Assembly (NCBI GenBank): GCA_027489535.1
Contig: JAIXZO010000001.1
Location: 1-64,000 of the forward strand
Reading direction: 5' to 3'
DNA: 64,000 nt
Source: Hyphomicrobiales bacterium
GTDB lineage: Bacteria > Pseudomonadota > Alphaproteobacteria > Rhizobiales > Beijerinckiaceae
The position numbers were made by a program, and so were the translations under genes. The notes below the pieces were generated by a model. The model was not told the origin of the DNA. It made no database searches and worked only from the letters and a program-made list of their open reading frames with translations. Shown one piece after another: positions 27,529 through 38,489 of the stretch (position 1 is its first letter; each line of letters opens with the position of its first letter).

Positions 27529-27807
27529 GGCGCTTCCCGCAATTCATGAGCCCGTTCCACACAATACGGACGAAACGGAAACACGAAATCGCGGGCTGTA
27601 AAGAATATTTTCCTATTTATTGCACAGCAGGCCCTCGGCCGGTCCTTTGTTGCTCGCTCGACCGTAGCCGACTGCTGACAGGCAAGCACGGGCGCATGTG
27701 CCGCGAAGCTAACAGGTCCCGGGTCCGCTTCGCGGCCCGGGATGACAAGGGACGGCAGGCCGAGCCGCCTCCGGGACATCTTCGATGCCCCGGACGGCGA
27801 TGCGGCC
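27529..27807. other. Gene-free stretch between maeB and the unknown cassette
   Basis: About 280 bases without a convincing gene. An AT-rich patch (27590-27625) could carry the promoter of the leftward unknown cassette. A hairpin repeat lies at 27715-27749. No tRNA or other RNA gene was recognised. Confidence 0.5.
27715..27749. repeat. Hairpin-forming intergenic repeat downstream of maeB
   Basis: CCCGGGTCCGC (27718-27728) pairs with GCGGCCCGGG (27732-27741), with a TTC loop and one bulged base, followed by ATGACAA. This resembles the second common class of GC-rich palindromes found between alphaproteobacterial genes and may help end maeB transcripts. Confidence 0.5.
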
Positions 27808-30099
27808 TCAGCCTCCGACGTTGTACGCCGCGAGGGCCGCCATGTTGACGATGTCGGCGTCCTTGGCGCCCAGCGGCACGATCTGGATCGGCTTGTCGAG
27901 GCCGACGAGCAGGGGGCCGATGACGGTCGAGCCGCCGAGTTCCTGCAGCATCTTGGTCGAGATCGAGGCCGAATGCAGCGCCGGCATGACCAGCACGTTG
28001 GCGGTGTCGGACAGGCGGCAGAACGGATATTGCGCGAGCAGATCCTTGTTCAGCGCCACGTCGGCCGACATTTCGCCGTCATACTCGAAATCGACATGCA
28101 TGCCGTCGAGGATGCGCACCGCCTCGATCACCTTGGCCGAACGCTCGCCGGGCGGATGGCCGAAGGTGGCGAAGGCCAGCATGGCCACGCGCGGCTCGTA
28201 GCCGAGGCGGCGGGCGACGCCGGCGGCTTCCACCGCGATCTGCGCCAGTTCCTCGGCCGTCGGCATTTCGGTGATCGCGGTGTCGGCGACGAGCACGGTG
28301 CGGCCGCGCGCCAGCACGAGCGACACGCCGATCATGCGGTGGCCGGGCTTGGGATCGATGACGCGGCGCACTTCCTCCAGCGCGATGGAGTAGTTGCGGG
28401 TGACGCCCGTGACCATCGCGTCCGCATCGCCCATCGCCACCATCGCCGCGCCGAAATGGTTGCGGTCCTGATTGATCAGGCGTTGGCAATCGCGAAACAG
28501 GTAACCCTTCCGCTGCAGGCGGTCGTAGAGGTAATGCGCATAGGCCGTGTTGCGGTGCGAGAGCCGGGCATTGTGGATCTCGATGCCGTCCTTGCCCTCG
28601 AGATCGATGCCGGCGAAGGCCGCCGTCTCGGTGATGCGGTCCTCGCGGCCGACGAGGATCGCCGTGCCGAGCCCCTGATTGACGAAGGACACCGCGGCGC
28701 GGATGACCTGCTCCTCCTCGCCCTCGGCGAAGACGACGCGCTTGGGGTAGCGGCGCACGCGCTCGACCGTGCGCTGCAACGCGCCCGCGACCGGGTCGCG
28801 ACGCGCGGAAAGCTGCGCCTTGTAGGCGTCCATGTCGACGATGGGCTTGCGGGCGACGCCCGTCTCCATCGCGGCCTTGGCCACCGCCGGGGGAATCGTG
28901 TGGATCAGGCGCGGATCGAACGGCACGGGAATTATGTAGTCGCGGCCGAAGCGCGGACGCCCGCCCTGATAGGCCGCCGCCACCTCGTCGGGCACGTCCT
29001 CGCGCGCGAGTTCGGCCAGCGCATAGGCCGCCGCGATTTTCATTTCCATGTTGATGGTGGTGGCGCGCACGTCGAGCGCGCCGCGGAAGATGAAGGGGAA
29101 GCCGAGGACGTTGTTGACCTGATTGGGATAGTCCGACCGCCCGGTGGCGATGATCACGTCGTCGCGGACGGCGTGCGCCTCCTCCGGCGTGATCTCCGGA
29201 TCGGGATTGGCCATCGCGAAGATGATCGGGTTCGGGGCCATCGAGCGCACCATGTCGGCCGAGACCGCGCCCTTGGCCGAGAGGCCGAAGAACACGTCCG
29301 CGCCCTTCATGGCGTCTTCGAGCGTGCGCGCGGAGGTGACCGTGGCGTGGCCGGACTTCCACTGGTTCATGCCCTCGGTGCGGCCCTGATAGACCACGCC
29401 CTTGGTGTCGCAGAGCAGCACGTTTTCGGGCGCGAAGCCCATGGCCTTGATCAGTTCGAGACAGGCGATGCCCGCCGCGCCCGCGCCGTTGCAGACGAGC
29501 TTGGTCGTCTTGATGTCGCGGCCGGTCATCAGCATCGCGTTCATGATGCCGGCGGCCGCGATGATCGCGGTGCCGTGCTGATCGTCATGGAACACCGGAA
29601 TGTCCATGAGCTCGCGCAGCCGCTCCTCGATGATGAAGCATTCCGGGGCCTTGATGTCCTCCAGATTGATGCCGCCGAAGGAGGGGCCGAGATAGCGCAC
29701 GGCGTTGATGAAGGCGTCCGGATCTTCCGTATCGACTTCGAGGTCGATGGAATCGACGTCGGCGAAGCGCTTGAAGAGGACGGACTTGCCTTCCATCACC
29801 GGCTTGGACGCCAACGCGCCCAGATTGCCGAGCCCGAGAATGGCCGTGCCGTTGGAGATCACCGCGACGAGGTTGCCCTTGACCGTGTAGTCATAGGCCC
29901 GGCTCGGATCCTCGGCGATGGCGAGCACCGGCACCGCGACGCCCGGCGAATAAGCGAGCGAAAGATCGCGCTGCGTCGCCATGGGCTTGGTGGGGACGAT
30001 TTCCAGCTTGCCGGGCCGGCCGACCGAGTGGAAGAGCAGGGCTTCCTGATCGCTGATCGTCGGGCGGTTGAGCTTCGCGGGCTTCTTGTCGTTGGGCAT
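27808..30099 (-). CDS. maeB: NADP-dependent malic enzyme with phosphotransacetylase-like domain
   Basis: A 763-residue enzyme oxidatively decarboxylating malate to pyruvate. The N-terminal part holds the malic-enzyme blocks [38 protein letters not shown] and [10 protein letters not shown]. The NAD(P)-binding part has [13 protein letters not shown]. The last 320 residues form a phosphotransacetylase-like domain (from about 440), which regulates rather than catalyses acetyl transfer in known members. The length fits the MaeB class. I used ATG 30099; ATG 30117 is six codons upstream. It is divergent from mutS. Confidence 0.96.
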   Translation of the reverse strand: MPNDKKPAKLNRPTISDQEALLFHSVGRPGKLEIVPTKPMATQRDLSLAYSPGVAVPVLAIAEDPSRAYDYTVKGNLVAVISNGTAILGLGNLGALASKPVMEGKSVLFKRFADVDSIDLEVDTEDPDAFINAVRYLGPSFGGINLEDIKAPECFIIEERLRELMDIPVFHDDQHGTAIIAAAGIMNAMLMTGRDIKTTKLVCNGAGAAGIACLELIKAMGFAPENVLLCDTKGVVYQGRTEGMNQWKSGHATVTSARTLEDAMKGADVFFGLSAKGAVSADMVRSMAPNPIIFAMANPDPEITPEEAHAVRDDVIIATGRSDYPNQVNNVLGFPFIFRGALDVRATTINMEMKIAAAYALAELAREDVPDEVAAAYQGGRPRFGRDYIIPVPFDPRLIHTIPPAVAKAAMETGVARKPIVDMDAYKAQLSARRDPVAGALQRTVERVRRYPKRVVFAEGEEEQVIRAAVSFVNQGLGTAILVGREDRITETAAFAGIDLEGKDGIEIHNARLSHRNTAYAHYLYDRLQRKGYLFRDCQRLINQDRNHFGAAMVAMGDADAMVTGVTRNYSIALEEVRRVIDPKPGHRMIGVSLVLARGRTVLVADTAITEMPTAEELAQIAVEAAGVARRLGYEPRVAMLAFATFGHPPGERSAKVIEAVRILDGMHVDFEYDGEMSADVALNKDLLAQYPFCRLSDTANVLVMPALHSASISTKMLQELGGSTVIGPLLVGLDKPIQIVPLGAKDADIVNMAALAAYNVGG

Positions 30100-30250
30100 G
30101 AACTTGACCGGTCGCATCCTCGGGGCCGTCAAGTTAGTTGACGCATGGCGTCGCGCACAAGCGCAGATCGTTCCCATCTTTCGGGGGAAAGGCGCGCGCG
30201 GGGGCGATGCGCGGGATGAACGCGGCTGCGGGCTTTGATAGCGTGCCCTC

Positions 30251-32989
30251 ATGATCCGCACCGCAGCGCCCGCCGAACCGCCCGTGACGCCGCCCCCTGC
30301 GGCGGATGCCGGCGCGACGCCGATGATGGCGCAATACATCGAGATCAAGACCGCCAACCCGGACAGCCTGCTGTTCTACCGGATGGGCGACTTCTACGAA
30401 TTGTTCTTCGGCGATGCCGAAATCGCCTCGCGCACGCTCGGAATCGTGCTGACCAAGCGCGGCAAGCATCGGGGGGAAGACATCCCCATGTGCGGCGTGC
30501 CGGTGGAACGCGCCGACGACTATCTGCAGCGGCTGATCGCCGCCGGACACCGCGTCGCCGTGTGCGAGCAGATCGAAGACCCCGCCGAAGCCAAGAAGCG
30601 CGGCGCGAAATCGGTGGTGCGGCGCGACGTGGTGAGGCTCGTCACCCCCGGCACGCTGACCGAAGACAGGTTGCTCGACCCCGCGCGCGCCAATCGGCTC
30701 GCGGCCGTGGCCCGGTTGCGTTCGCCCGACGGGGGATGGCGGTACGGCCTGGCGGCCGCCGACATTTCGACGGGCGCCTTCACGGTGCTGGAGACGGACG
30801 AGGCGGGACTTGCGGCGGAACTCGGCCGCTTGGAGCCGAGCGAAATTCTGGTGCCGGACGCCGTGCTCGACGAGCCCGCCCTGCGCGCCTTGTGGCGCGA
30901 GACGGGCGCGGCCGTGACGCCGACGGCCCGCGACGGGCTCGACCCCGCCTCGGCCGAGCGCCGACTGCTCGCCTTTTTCGACGTGGGCACGCTGGCGGGC
31001 TTCGGCGCGTTGAGCCGCGCCGAACTCGCGGCGGCGGCCGCGGTGGTCGTCTATGTGGAGCGTACCCAATTGGGCGCGCGGCCGCCGCTGTCCCCGCCCG
31101 TGTCGGAAGCGCGCGGCCACGTCATGCACATCGACGCGGCGACGCGCGCCAATTTGGAGATCACGCGCACGCTCTCGGGCGACCGCGCGGGCAGCCTGTT
31201 GGCGGCGGTCGACCGCACGGTGACGCCGCCGGGAGCGCGGCTTCTGGCCGAGCGGATCGCCGGGCCTCTGACGGATCCGCTCGCCGTTGCGCGGCGGCTC
31301 GACGCGGTGGAATGGTTCACGACGGATCGGCCGTTGCGGGCGGACATCCGCGCCGCGTTGAAAAGCGCGCCCGACATCGCCCGCGCGCTGGGCCGCTTGG
31401 CGGTCGAGCGCGGCGGGCCCCGCGATCTCGCCGCCATGCGCGACGCGGTTCATGCCGCGGGCGCCGTCGTCGCGCTCATCCATGCACGTGCAGAGGTGCC
31501 GGAGGACATCGCGAGCGCGGCGAAGGTGCTGCGCGATCTCGACCCCGCGCTCGCCGCCTCCCTCTCCCATGCGCTCGACGACGAATTGCCGCTGCGGGCC
31601 CGCGACGGGGGCTTCGTGCGGCCCGGGGCGGAACCGGCGCTCGACGAGGTGCGGGCCCTGCGCGACGAGAGCCGGCGCGTCATCGCCGCGCTGCAGGCCC
31701 GCTATGCCGAGGAGACCGGCGCGCGCACGCTGCGCGTCAAGCACAACAACTTCCTCGGCTATTTCGTCGAAGTGCCGCAGCAGGTCGGGGAGCAGCTCGT
31801 CGCGCCGCCGCTCAATGCCGTGTTCATCCATCGCCAGACGATGCAGGGCGCGATGCGCTTTTCGACGGCCGAATTGGCCGACCTCGAAAGCCGCATCGCC
31901 TCCGCCGCCGACCGTGCGCAGGCGCTCGAGATGGCCGTGTTCGAGCGGCTGGTGCGCGAGGTGCTCGCCTCCGCGACCGCTTTGAAGGCCGCCGCCGAAG
32001 CGCTCGCCGCGATCGACGTCGCAGCGGCCCTCGCCGAGCGGGCGGAAGAAGGCGACTGGACGCGGCCGACGGTCGATTCCTCGACGGCGTTCAGGCTCGA
32101 CGGCGCGCGGCACCCCGTGGTCGAAGCGGCCTTGGCGCGTGACGGCACGGCCTTCGTCGCCAATGATTCGGACCTCGGGCCTCCCGACGCGGGCGACGGC
32201 GGACGCATCGCGCTCGTCACCGGCCCGAACATGGCGGGCAAATCGACCTATCTCCGGCAGAACGCCGTGCTGGCCGTGCTGGCGCAGGCGGGCAGCTTCG
32301 TGCCGGCGAAATCGGCGCATATCGGCGTGGTTGATCGTTTGTTCTCGCGCGTGGGGGCGGCGGACGATCTCGCGCGGGGCCGCTCGACCTTCATGGTCGA
32401 AATGATCGAGACCGCCGCCATCCTGAATCAGGCGACGGACCGCTCGCTGGTGATCCTCGACGAGATCGGGCGCGGCACGGCCACCTTCGACGGCCTGTCC
32501 ATCGCCTGGGCCACCATCGAGCATCTGCACGAGACCAACCGCTGCCGCGGCCTGTTCGCCACGCATTTCCACGAGCTGACGGCGCTGGCCCGACGGCTGA
32601 CCCGCCTGCATACGATGACGGTGCGCGTCACCGAGTTCAAAGGCGACGTCGTGTTCCTGCACGAAGTCGTGCCCGGCATCGCCGACCGCAGCTACGGCAT
32701 TCAGGTGGCCAAGCTCGCCGGCCTGCCGCGTGCGGTGGTGGACCGCGCCCGCGTGATCCTCGACGAACTGGAAGCCCACGACCGTCAGGCGCCGGTCGAG
32801 CGCCTCATCGACGACCTGCCGCTGTTCGCGGTGGCGGCGAAGGCCGCCCGCACGGCGTCCGTCGCCTCGGCCGAGGACGGCCCGGACCCGCTGCGCGAAG
32901 CCTTGGCCGCGCTCGACCCCGACGCGATGACGCCGAAGGAGGCGCTCGAAGCGGTGTATCGATTGGTCGGATTGGAAAAGGGCCGATAG
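30251..32989 (+). CDS. mutS: DNA mismatch repair protein MutS
   Basis: A 912-residue mismatch sensor. The mismatch-recognition N terminus shows the Phe-X-Glu region in [16 protein letters not shown] (near 36-51). The C-terminal ATPase has Walker [14 protein letters not shown] (near 658-670), Walker [19 protein letters not shown] and the ATHFHEL motif. The connector, lever and clamp regions fill the middle. No strong ribosome site is seen before the ATG. It acts with MutL, which is not in this window. Confidence 0.97.
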   Translation: MIRTAAPAEPPVTPPPAADAGATPMMAQYIEIKTANPDSLLFYRMGDFYELFFGDAEIASRTLGIVLTKRGKHRGEDIPMCGVPVERADDYLQRLIAAGHRVAVCEQIEDPAEAKKRGAKSVVRRDVVRLVTPGTLTEDRLLDPARANRLAAVARLRSPDGGWRYGLAAADISTGAFTVLETDEAGLAAELGRLEPSEILVPDAVLDEPALRALWRETGAAVTPTARDGLDPASAERRLLAFFDVGTLAGFGALSRAELAAAAAVVVYVERTQLGARPPLSPPVSEARGHVMHIDAATRANLEITRTLSGDRAGSLLAAVDRTVTPPGARLLAERIAGPLTDPLAVARRLDAVEWFTTDRPLRADIRAALKSAPDIARALGRLAVERGGPRDLAAMRDAVHAAGAVVALIHARAEVPEDIASAAKVLRDLDPALAASLSHALDDELPLRARDGGFVRPGAEPALDEVRALRDESRRVIAALQARYAEETGARTLRVKHNNFLGYFVEVPQQVGEQLVAPPLNAVFIHRQTMQGAMRFSTAELADLESRIASAADRAQALEMAVFERLVREVLASATALKAAAEALAAIDVAAALAERAEEGDWTRPTVDSSTAFRLDGARHPVVEAALARDGTAFVANDSDLGPPDAGDGGRIALVTGPNMAGKSTYLRQNAVLAVLAQAGSFVPAKSAHIGVVDRLFSRVGAADDLARGRSTFMVEMIETAAILNQATDRSLVILDEIGRGTATFDGLSIAWATIEHLHETNRCRGLFATHFHELTALARRLTRLHTMTVRVTEFKGDVVFLHEVVPGIADRSYGIQVAKLAGLPRAVVDRARVILDELEAHDRQAPVERLIDDLPLFAVAAKAARTASVASAEDGPDPLREALAALDPDAMTPKEALEAVYRLVGLEKGR

Positions 32990-33078
32990 GGCAGCACCTC
33001 CTGTCCCTTCCGACAGGATACGCCCCTTGCCGTGCCTGATAGCGTTCAGGGTCCGCAGCAACCCGGCGTTTCCTCCCC

Positions 33079-34614
33079 ATGGCCACCCGTGTCTCCACCG
33101 TGTCCTTCGAGGGCATCGATGCCAAGGCGGTGGACGTGCAGGTGATGGTGATGCCCGGCAACGTGGTGTTCAACATCGTCGGTCTGCCGGACAAGGCGGT
33201 GGGAGAATCGCGCGAGCGGGTGCGCTCGGCGCTGGTCGCTTCGGGGCTGGCCCTGCCGGCCAAGCGGATCACGGTCAATCTCGCGCCCGCCGACATGCCG
33301 AAGGAAGGCAGCCATTTCGACCTGCCCGTCGCGCTCGCCCTGATGGCGGCCTTGGGGGCGATCCCGAGCGACGCGCTGGAAGGCTATGTCGTTCTCGGCG
33401 AATTGGCGCTCGACGGCACGATCACGCCGGTGGCGGGCGTGCTGCCTGCGGCGATGGCGGCCTACAGGATGGGGCGCGGACTGATCTGCCCCGCCGCCTG
33501 CGGACCGGAAGCGGCCTGGGCGTCGCGCGATCTGGACGTGATCGCGCCGCGCTCGCTCATCCAGCTCGCCAATCACTTCAAGGGCACGCAGGTGCTCGCC
33601 CGGCCCGAACCGGCGGTGCGCGCCGCGCCGGGAAACCTGCCGGACCTCGCCGACATCAAGGGGCAGGAAAGCGCCAAGCGCGCGCTCGAGATCGCCGCGG
33701 CGGGCGGCCACAACCTGCTGATGTCCGGCCCGCCCGGCTCGGGCAAATCGATGCTCGCCGCGCGCCTGCCCTCCATCCTGCCGCCGCTCTCGCCGATGGA
33801 GCTGCTGGAAGTCTCGATGGTTCATTCGGTCGCGGGCACGCTGGCCGGCGGAGAATTGACCGACCGTCGGCCGTTTCGCGCGCCGCATCATTCAGCCTCG
33901 ATGGCGGCCTTGGTCGGCGGCGGCATCCATGCGCGGCCGGGGGAAGTCTCCCTCGCCCATCACGGCGTGCTGTTTCTCGACGAGCTTCCCGAATTCCAGC
34001 CGCAGGTGCTCGACGGGCTGCGCCAGCCGTTGGAGACCGGCGAGGTGGTGATCGCGCGCGCCAATCATCGCGCCGTCTACCCGGCCCGGGTGCAATTGGT
34101 GGCGGCGATGAACCCGTGCCGATGCGGCAAGGCGACGGAGCCGGGCTTCGCCTGCCGACGCGCGCCCAACGACAAGTGCATGGCGCAATATCTGGCGCGG
34201 CTGTCGGGCCCGCTGCTCGACCGCATCGACCTGCGCATCGAGGTGCCGGCGGTCAGCGCCGCGGATCTGATCCTGCCCGCCGCGTCCGAAGGCTCGGCCG
34301 CCGTGGCGCAGCGCGTGGCGACGGCCCGCGAGCGGCAACGCGCACGCAATCTCGCGCTCGGGCTGTCGGAGACCCTGACCAATGCTTCACTTCCTGCCGC
34401 CGTGGTGGACCGCATCGCCGAGCTCGACGCCGAGGGCCTTCGCCTGTTGCGCGACGCGGCGGAGGCCATGCGCCTGTCGGCGCGGGGCTACCACCGGGTG
34501 ATCCGCACGGCCCGCACGCTCGCCGATCTCGACGGCGAGAAAAAGGTGCGTCGGATTCACCTCGCGGAGGCGCTCTCCTACCGCGCGTCGGCCGTCGAGA
34601 CCGCGCTTGCGTGA
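33079..34614 (+). CDS. yifB: YifB-family Mg-chelatase-like AAA+ ATPase (ComM)
   Basis: A 511-residue protein. An N-terminal Lon-protease-like fold (about 1-170, with the LPVALALMAALGA block) precedes an AAA+ module. That module has Walker A SGPPGSGKSMLAARLPSILP (near 215-234), Walker B GVLFLDELPEF, and the zinc-like cluster MNPCRCG plus CRRAPNDKCM. It ends in a Mg-chelatase C-terminal helix bundle with ARGYHRVIRTARTLADL. In naturally competent bacteria ComM aids branch migration during recombination; elsewhere its role is not defined. Confidence 0.95.
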   Translation: MATRVSTVSFEGIDAKAVDVQVMVMPGNVVFNIVGLPDKAVGESRERVRSALVASGLALPAKRITVNLAPADMPKEGSHFDLPVALALMAALGAIPSDALEGYVVLGELALDGTITPVAGVLPAAMAAYRMGRGLICPAACGPEAAWASRDLDVIAPRSLIQLANHFKGTQVLARPEPAVRAAPGNLPDLADIKGQESAKRALEIAAAGGHNLLMSGPPGSGKSMLAARLPSILPPLSPMELLEVSMVHSVAGTLAGGELTDRRPFRAPHHSASMAALVGGGIHARPGEVSLAHHGVLFLDELPEFQPQVLDGLRQPLETGEVVIARANHRAVYPARVQLVAAMNPCRCGKATEPGFACRRAPNDKCMAQYLARLSGPLLDRIDLRIEVPAVSAADLILPAASEGSAAVAQRVATARERQRARNLALGLSETLTNASLPAAVVDRIAELDAEGLRLLRDAAEAMRLSARGYHRVIRTARTLADLDGEKKVRRIHLAEALSYRASAVETALA

Positions 34615-34650
34615 TCGCGTCATCTTGCCGTCACGCTCGAGGAGCTACAC

Positions 34651-34698
34651 ATGACGCGCGGGGCGAATCGCGCCCGCGCAGAGCAAGCGAGATCATGA
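34651..34698 (+). CDS. Leader ORF of 15 codons coupled to olsB
   Basis: An ATG at 34651 with GGAG eight bases upstream opens the frame MTRGANRARAEQARS, whose TGA overlaps the olsB ATG (ATGA at 34695-34698). The peptide is Arg-rich (four Arg in 15). Translation of this leader would deliver ribosomes to the olsB start, which has no strong site of its own. There is no experimental or family support; the call rests on ribosome site and overlap alone. Confidence 0.45.
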   Translation: MTRGANRARAEQARS

Positions 34699-35645
34699 CC
34701 GACCCTTTGGGCCGACCTTCCTTCCTCGATGCGTTTCCCTCTTCCGCCATCCGTCACTCGGCGCTTCGCGCGCCCTTCATTCTCTTCCGTGATTTCGGTC
34801 GCGACGACGCCGAAGCCGATGTCTTGGGACGGTCGGGCACGCTGGAAGTGCGGCTCGCGCGGACGCCGAAAGACGTAAAGCGCGCGCAAAAGCTGCGCTG
34901 GACGGTGTTTTACGAAGAAATGTCGGCGATCCCGGACATCAAGAGCCGACTGAAGCGCCGCGACGTCGACGCCTATGACGCGATCTGCGACCATCTGCTC
35001 GTCGTGGACACCGCCGTGCCGCAGAAGCCGATTGCGGGCACGCCAGTCCCCGGCACCTTCAAACCACGGGTCGTCGGCACCTACCGCCTGTTGCGGCAGG
35101 ACATGGCGGAACGCTGCGGCGGGTTTTACAGCGCGTCGGAATTCGACATCGCGCCGATGCTGAAGGCCCATCCCGGCCTTCGCTTTCTCGAACTCGGGCG
35201 CTCCTGCGTCGAGAAGCCCTATCGCGACAAGCGCACCGTGGAATTGTTGTGGCACGGCATCTGGGCCTATGTGCGTCGGCACAAGATGGACGTGATGTTC
35301 GGCTGTGCCAGCTTCGAGGGCACCGACCCGGACGCGCTGGCGCCGGCGCTGAGCTTTCTCCACCATCATGCGCGCGCTTCGGACGAATGGCGCGCCCGCG
35401 CGCTGCCGGGCCGCTACGTCGACATGAACCGGACGCCGCTTTCGCCTGCCGACCCGAAAACGGTGATGCACGCGCTGCCCGCATTGTTGAAAGGCTATCT
35501 CCGCATCGGAGCGAAGTTCGGCGACGGAGCGGTCATCGACCGGCAATTCGGCACGACCGACGTGATGGTGGTGCTGCCGATCAAGGACATTCACCCGCGT
35601 TATCTCGGCTATTTCGGCAGCGAAGGCGACCGTTACGCCGCTTGA
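34695..35645 (+). CDS. olsB: L-ornithine N-alpha-acyltransferase, GNAT superfamily
   Basis: A 316-residue acyltransferase of the hemolysin-like GNAT type that transfers a 3-hydroxyacyl group from acyl carrier protein to ornithine, the first step of ornithine-lipid synthesis. Visible blocks include LRWTVFYEEMSA, DAICDHLLVVD, VVGTYRLLRQ, FYSASEFDI, LELGRSCVEKPYRDKRTV and the C-terminal GAKFGDGAVIDRQFGTTDV, characteristic of OlsB. OlsA is not adjacent. The chosen start overlaps a 15-codon leader. The C-terminal 13 bases overlap the convergent epimerase gene. Confidence 0.93.
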   Translation: MTDPLGRPSFLDAFPSSAIRHSALRAPFILFRDFGRDDAEADVLGRSGTLEVRLARTPKDVKRAQKLRWTVFYEEMSAIPDIKSRLKRRDVDAYDAICDHLLVVDTAVPQKPIAGTPVPGTFKPRVVGTYRLLRQDMAERCGGFYSASEFDIAPMLKAHPGLRFLELGRSCVEKPYRDKRTVELLWHGIWAYVRRHKMDVMFGCASFEGTDPDALAPALSFLHHHARASDEWRARALPGRYVDMNRTPLSPADPKTVMHALPALLKGYLRIGAKFGDGAVIDRQFGTTDVMVVLPIKDIHPRYLGYFGSEGDRYAA

Positions 35646-36508
35646 ACGCCCTCGCCGGCGGCGTGCAGCGCACGTAGCGCCTCGCGATAGGTCGGGTAGA
35701 GAAGTTCCACGCCGAGTTCTTCGCGGATCAGGCGATTGGAGACACGTTTGTTCTCGTCATAGAAGCTGCGCCCCATCGCGGAGAGCTGCGCGTTTTCGAA
35801 CGGCGTTTCGGGCGGCGGCTCGACCCCCAGCAGCGAGGCGGCATAGGCCACGACGTCCTGCGGCGGCGCGGGTTCGTCGTCCGTGACGTTGTAGATCGCT
35901 TCGGGACGGGGCTTGTCGAGCGAGGCCGCAAGCACGCGCGCGATGTCCTCGACATGGATGCGGTTGAAGACCTGTCCGGGTTTGACGATGCGCTTGGCGG
36001 TGCCCGCCGCGAGATTGGCGAGCGCGTTCTGCCCGGGGCCGTAAATGCCTGCCAAGCGAAAGATCTGCACGCATTTGCCGGTGTCCTGGCCGAAATCGAG
36101 CCAGCTCTGCTCGGCCTGCACGCGGCGCAGGGACCGTTCCGCCGTCGGATTGAGTTCGGACGTTTCGTCCACCCAGCCGCCCTTGTGATCGCCGTAGACG
36201 CCGACTGTCGAAAGATAACCGATCCAGCGCAATTTCGGCGCGGCCGCGAGAGTGTCCCCGAACATTTCGAGCACCGGATCGCCGGTTTCGTCCGGCGGAA
36301 CGGAGACGAGCACGGCTTCGGCCTCGGCGAGAATGTCGGGCAGATGATCGTCATATCCGTCGCCGTCGAAGCGGATCAGCTCGACCCCCGCGCCCGCGCG
36401 CCCCGGTGCGGGACGACGCACCGTGCCGACGACGCGGTCGAACCGGTCGTGCACATGTTCGGCGAAGACCCGGCCCGTATAGCCGTAACCGAAGACGACC
36501 AAAGTCAT
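35633..36508 (-). CDS. NAD-dependent epimerase/dehydratase (extended SDR, YeeZ-like)
   Basis: A 291-residue Rossmann protein with the dinucleotide motif [13 protein letters not shown] (GxGxxG, near 5-17). The segment [18 protein letters not shown], a conserved Tyr/Arg region ([12 protein letters not shown]), and HVEDIARVL are typical of extended SDRs related to YeeZ. A substrate cannot be given. The ATG at 36508 overlaps the queG stop (ATGA). The gene ends inside the olsB stop region in a 13-base convergent overlap. Confidence 0.86.
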   Translation of the reverse strand: MTLVVFGYGYTGRVFAEHVHDRFDRVVGTVRRPAPGRAGAGVELIRFDGDGYDDHLPDILAEAEAVLVSVPPDETGDPVLEMFGDTLAAAPKLRWIGYLSTVGVYGDHKGGWVDETSELNPTAERSLRRVQAEQSWLDFGQDTGKCVQIFRLAGIYGPGQNALANLAAGTAKRIVKPGQVFNRIHVEDIARVLAASLDKPRPEAIYNVTDDEPAPPQDVVAYAASLLGVEPPPETPFENAQLSAMGRSFYDENKRVSNRLIREELGVELLYPTYREALRALHAAGEGVQAA

Positions 36509-37635
36509 GGCGAAACCTCCCCGCCGGCCGCCCATTCCTCGCGCACGGCGGCATCGCGCTCCGACTGTAACCGCGCGGCACGGGCTTCGTCGAACGCTTC
36601 GCGCGGGACAAGCCTCGCCAAGGCCCACACGGCCGCCCCGCGCACGAGCGGCGACGGGTCGTCGAGCAATCTCGTGGCTTCGGCCGCGAGCGCGGGATTG
36701 CCGGAATTGCCGACGGCGATCATGACGTTGCGCACGAAACGGTCGCGGCCCGTGCGTTTGACCGGCGTTCCGGCAAACAGCGCCCGAAAGGCGGAGTCGT
36801 CGAGCCGGGCGAGATCTGCGAGCTTCGGCTCGGCGAAGACGTCGCGCGCGGCGAGCTTGGCCTCGCGGGTCGTCTCCGCGAACTTGTTCCACGGGCAAAC
36901 CGCCAGACAATCGTCGCAGCCATAGATGCGGTTGCCCATCGCGGCGCGGAATTCACGCGGAACGGGGCCCTGATGTTCGATGGTGAGATAGGCGATGCAG
37001 CGCCGCGAATCGAGTTCGTAAGGCGCCGGGAACGCATCGGTCGGGCAGATCGACAGGCACCGCCGGCAGGACCCGCAATGGTCGGGCTCGGGCGCGTCGG
37101 GCGGCAATTCGGCCGTCGTGAAGATCGCGCCGAGGAACAGCCAGGAGCCGTGCTCGCGCGACACGAGAACAGTGTGCTTGCCCTGCCAGCCGAGCCCGGC
37201 CGCCGCCGCCAAGGGCTTCTCCATCACCGGGGCGGTATCGACGAACACCTTGATCTGGTGGCCGTGAGCGGTGAGGAGCGCGCCGGTCTGTTTGAGCCGG
37301 CCCTTCAGGACGTCGTGGTAATCCTTGGTCCGCGCATAGACGGAGATCGTGCCGACATCCGGCTTCTCCAGCGAGGCGAGCGGATCGACGTCGGGGGCGT
37401 AGCTCATGCCGAGCATGACGATGCTCTTGACCTCGGGCCAGAGCGTTCGGGGATCGCCGCGTCGATCCGCGGTTTCGGCCATCCATTCCATGTCGCCGTG
37501 ACGGCCGGCCGCGAGATGCGCCGCGAGGCGTTCGGGAAGCTGCGGGACGGCGTCGGGCACGGTGACGCGGGCGACGACGAAACCGTCGGCCGCGGCGCGC
37601 TTGACCAGCGCGCGCTTCAGCTCTTCGCCGTTCAG
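36505..37635 (-). CDS. queG: Epoxyqueuosine reductase
   Basis: A 376-residue cobalamin-dependent iron-sulfur enzyme that makes the last step of queuosine synthesis in tRNA. It shows [16 protein letters not shown] (near 104-119), the catalytic Asp region [15 protein letters not shown], and two [4Fe-4S] clusters, [16 protein letters not shown] and [13 protein letters not shown], then HEAT-like C-terminal repeats. No ATG, GTG or TTG lies near the expected N terminus. I place the start at CTG 37635, which overlaps the GST stop as CTGA. The frame extends to GTG 37761 inside the GST gene as the alternative. Confidence 0.9.
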   Translation of the reverse strand: MNGEELKRALVKRAAADGFVVARVTVPDAVPQLPERLAAHLAAGRHGDMEWMAETADRRGDPRTLWPEVKSIVMLGMSYAPDVDPLASLEKPDVGTISVYARTKDYHDVLKGRLKQTGALLTAHGHQIKVFVDTAPVMEKPLAAAAGLGWQGKHTVLVSREHGSWLFLGAIFTTAELPPDAPEPDHCGSCRRCLSICPTDAFPAPYELDSRRCIAYLTIEHQGPVPREFRAAMGNRIYGCDDCLAVCPWNKFAETTREAKLAARDVFAEPKLADLARLDDSAFRALFAGTPVKRTGRDRFVRNVMIAVGNSGNPALAAEATRLLDDPSPLVRGAAVWALARLVPREAFDEARAARLQSERDAAVREEWAAGGEVSP

Positions 37636-38324
37636 AAGTCGAGATCCGCGTAATGGTCGGCCGGAGGCATGCCGAGGATCCGGTCCGCCAGAAGAGGACG
37701 GAACGACGGGCGGGACTTCACCCGCGCGTACCAGTTCTTCGCCGCTTCGTTCTCGTGCCACGGAACGTCGCCCAAATAGTCGGCGGACGAGAGCTGCGCC
37801 GCGGCGGCAACGTCGGCATAGGTCAGCCGGTCGCCCGCAAGCCAGTTCCGTCCCCCGATCAGGAAGCCGATATAGGACAGATGATAGCGGATGTTGGACC
37901 GCGCCGCGCGGATCGCCGACATGTCGGGCGCGCCGCCGCCGAATTCGGGGCCCATGAAGCGCTTGAAGACCTTTTCATGCACCAGATAAGAGGTGACCTC
38001 CTGGTGCATCTTGCCGTTGAACCAGTCGAGCAGCCGCCGCACCTCGACCCGCCCCTTGGGATCGGCCGGCAGCAGGCGGCGCTCGCCGAGCGCCAAGCCG
38101 CGGGTCTCGTCGAGATATTCGGCGACGACGCCCGCACCGGCCACCGCGCCGACCTGCTCCTCATGGAAAACCGGCGTCTCGCCGGCGGGGTTCATCACCA
38201 GAAATTCGCGGCGTCGTTCCCAGACCCGTTCCTCGACGAGATCGGCTTCCAGCCCGAATTCGCCCAGCACGACGCGAACGAAGCGCGACAAAGGGCACAA
38301 CGGGTGGTGATGAAGCGTCGCCAT
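37632..38324 (-). CDS. Glutathione S-transferase family protein
   Basis: A 230-residue protein. The thioredoxin-like N terminus has a [16 protein letters not shown] helix and the cis-Pro segment AGETPVF (near 46-52). The C-terminal all-helical domain contains [20 protein letters not shown], the usual Asp cap. The active residue is uncertain, perhaps Ser in LCPLSR. It is the first gene of the leftward operon GST-queG-epimerase, joined by the CTGA overlap at 37632-37635. Its substrate is unknown. Confidence 0.87.
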   Translation of the reverse strand: MATLHHHPLCPLSRFVRVVLGEFGLEADLVEERVWERRREFLVMNPAGETPVFHEEQVGAVAGAGVVAEYLDETRGLALGERRLLPADPKGRVEVRRLLDWFNGKMHQEVTSYLVHEKVFKRFMGPEFGGGAPDMSAIRAARSNIRYHLSYIGFLIGGRNWLAGDRLTYADVAAAAQLSSADYLGDVPWHENEAAKNWYARVKSRPSFRPLLADRILGMPPADHYADLDF

Positions 38325-38438
38325 GCGGGACGGCTCTCCGATCCGGGTCCGGTTTCAGGACATCTTAACGGTGTGCGGCGATGGTCCCGCGACTCGCGCG
38401 TGCAGCATGGCGGCACACGGGCGCTCCGTATAAAACCG

Positions 38439-38457
38439 GGTTGCCGCGTCGGCAACC
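38439..38457 (+). promoter_or_regulatory. Hairpin in the uppP leader
   Basis: GGTTGCCG (38439-38446), CGT loop, CGGCAACC (38450-38457) is a perfect 8-bp stem about 32 bases before the uppP start. No T run follows, so it is more likely an RNA structure or operator than a terminator. Confidence 0.4.
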
Positions 38458-38489
38458 TGATTTCGATCATCCCATAGCGAAGGATGCCA

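Noticed and set aside
27715-27749. CRISPR-like repeat or riboswitch downstream of maeB
   Set aside because: It is a single hairpin without repeats at regular spacing or conserved aptamer features.
30134-33061. A 975-codon open frame antisense to mutS (also long ones antisense to lhr, hrpB, maeB, dnaK and rho/mnmE)
   Set aside because: High-GC codon bias leaves antisense frames open; these are Arg/His/Gly-rich, lack domains and fully overlap well-supported genes.
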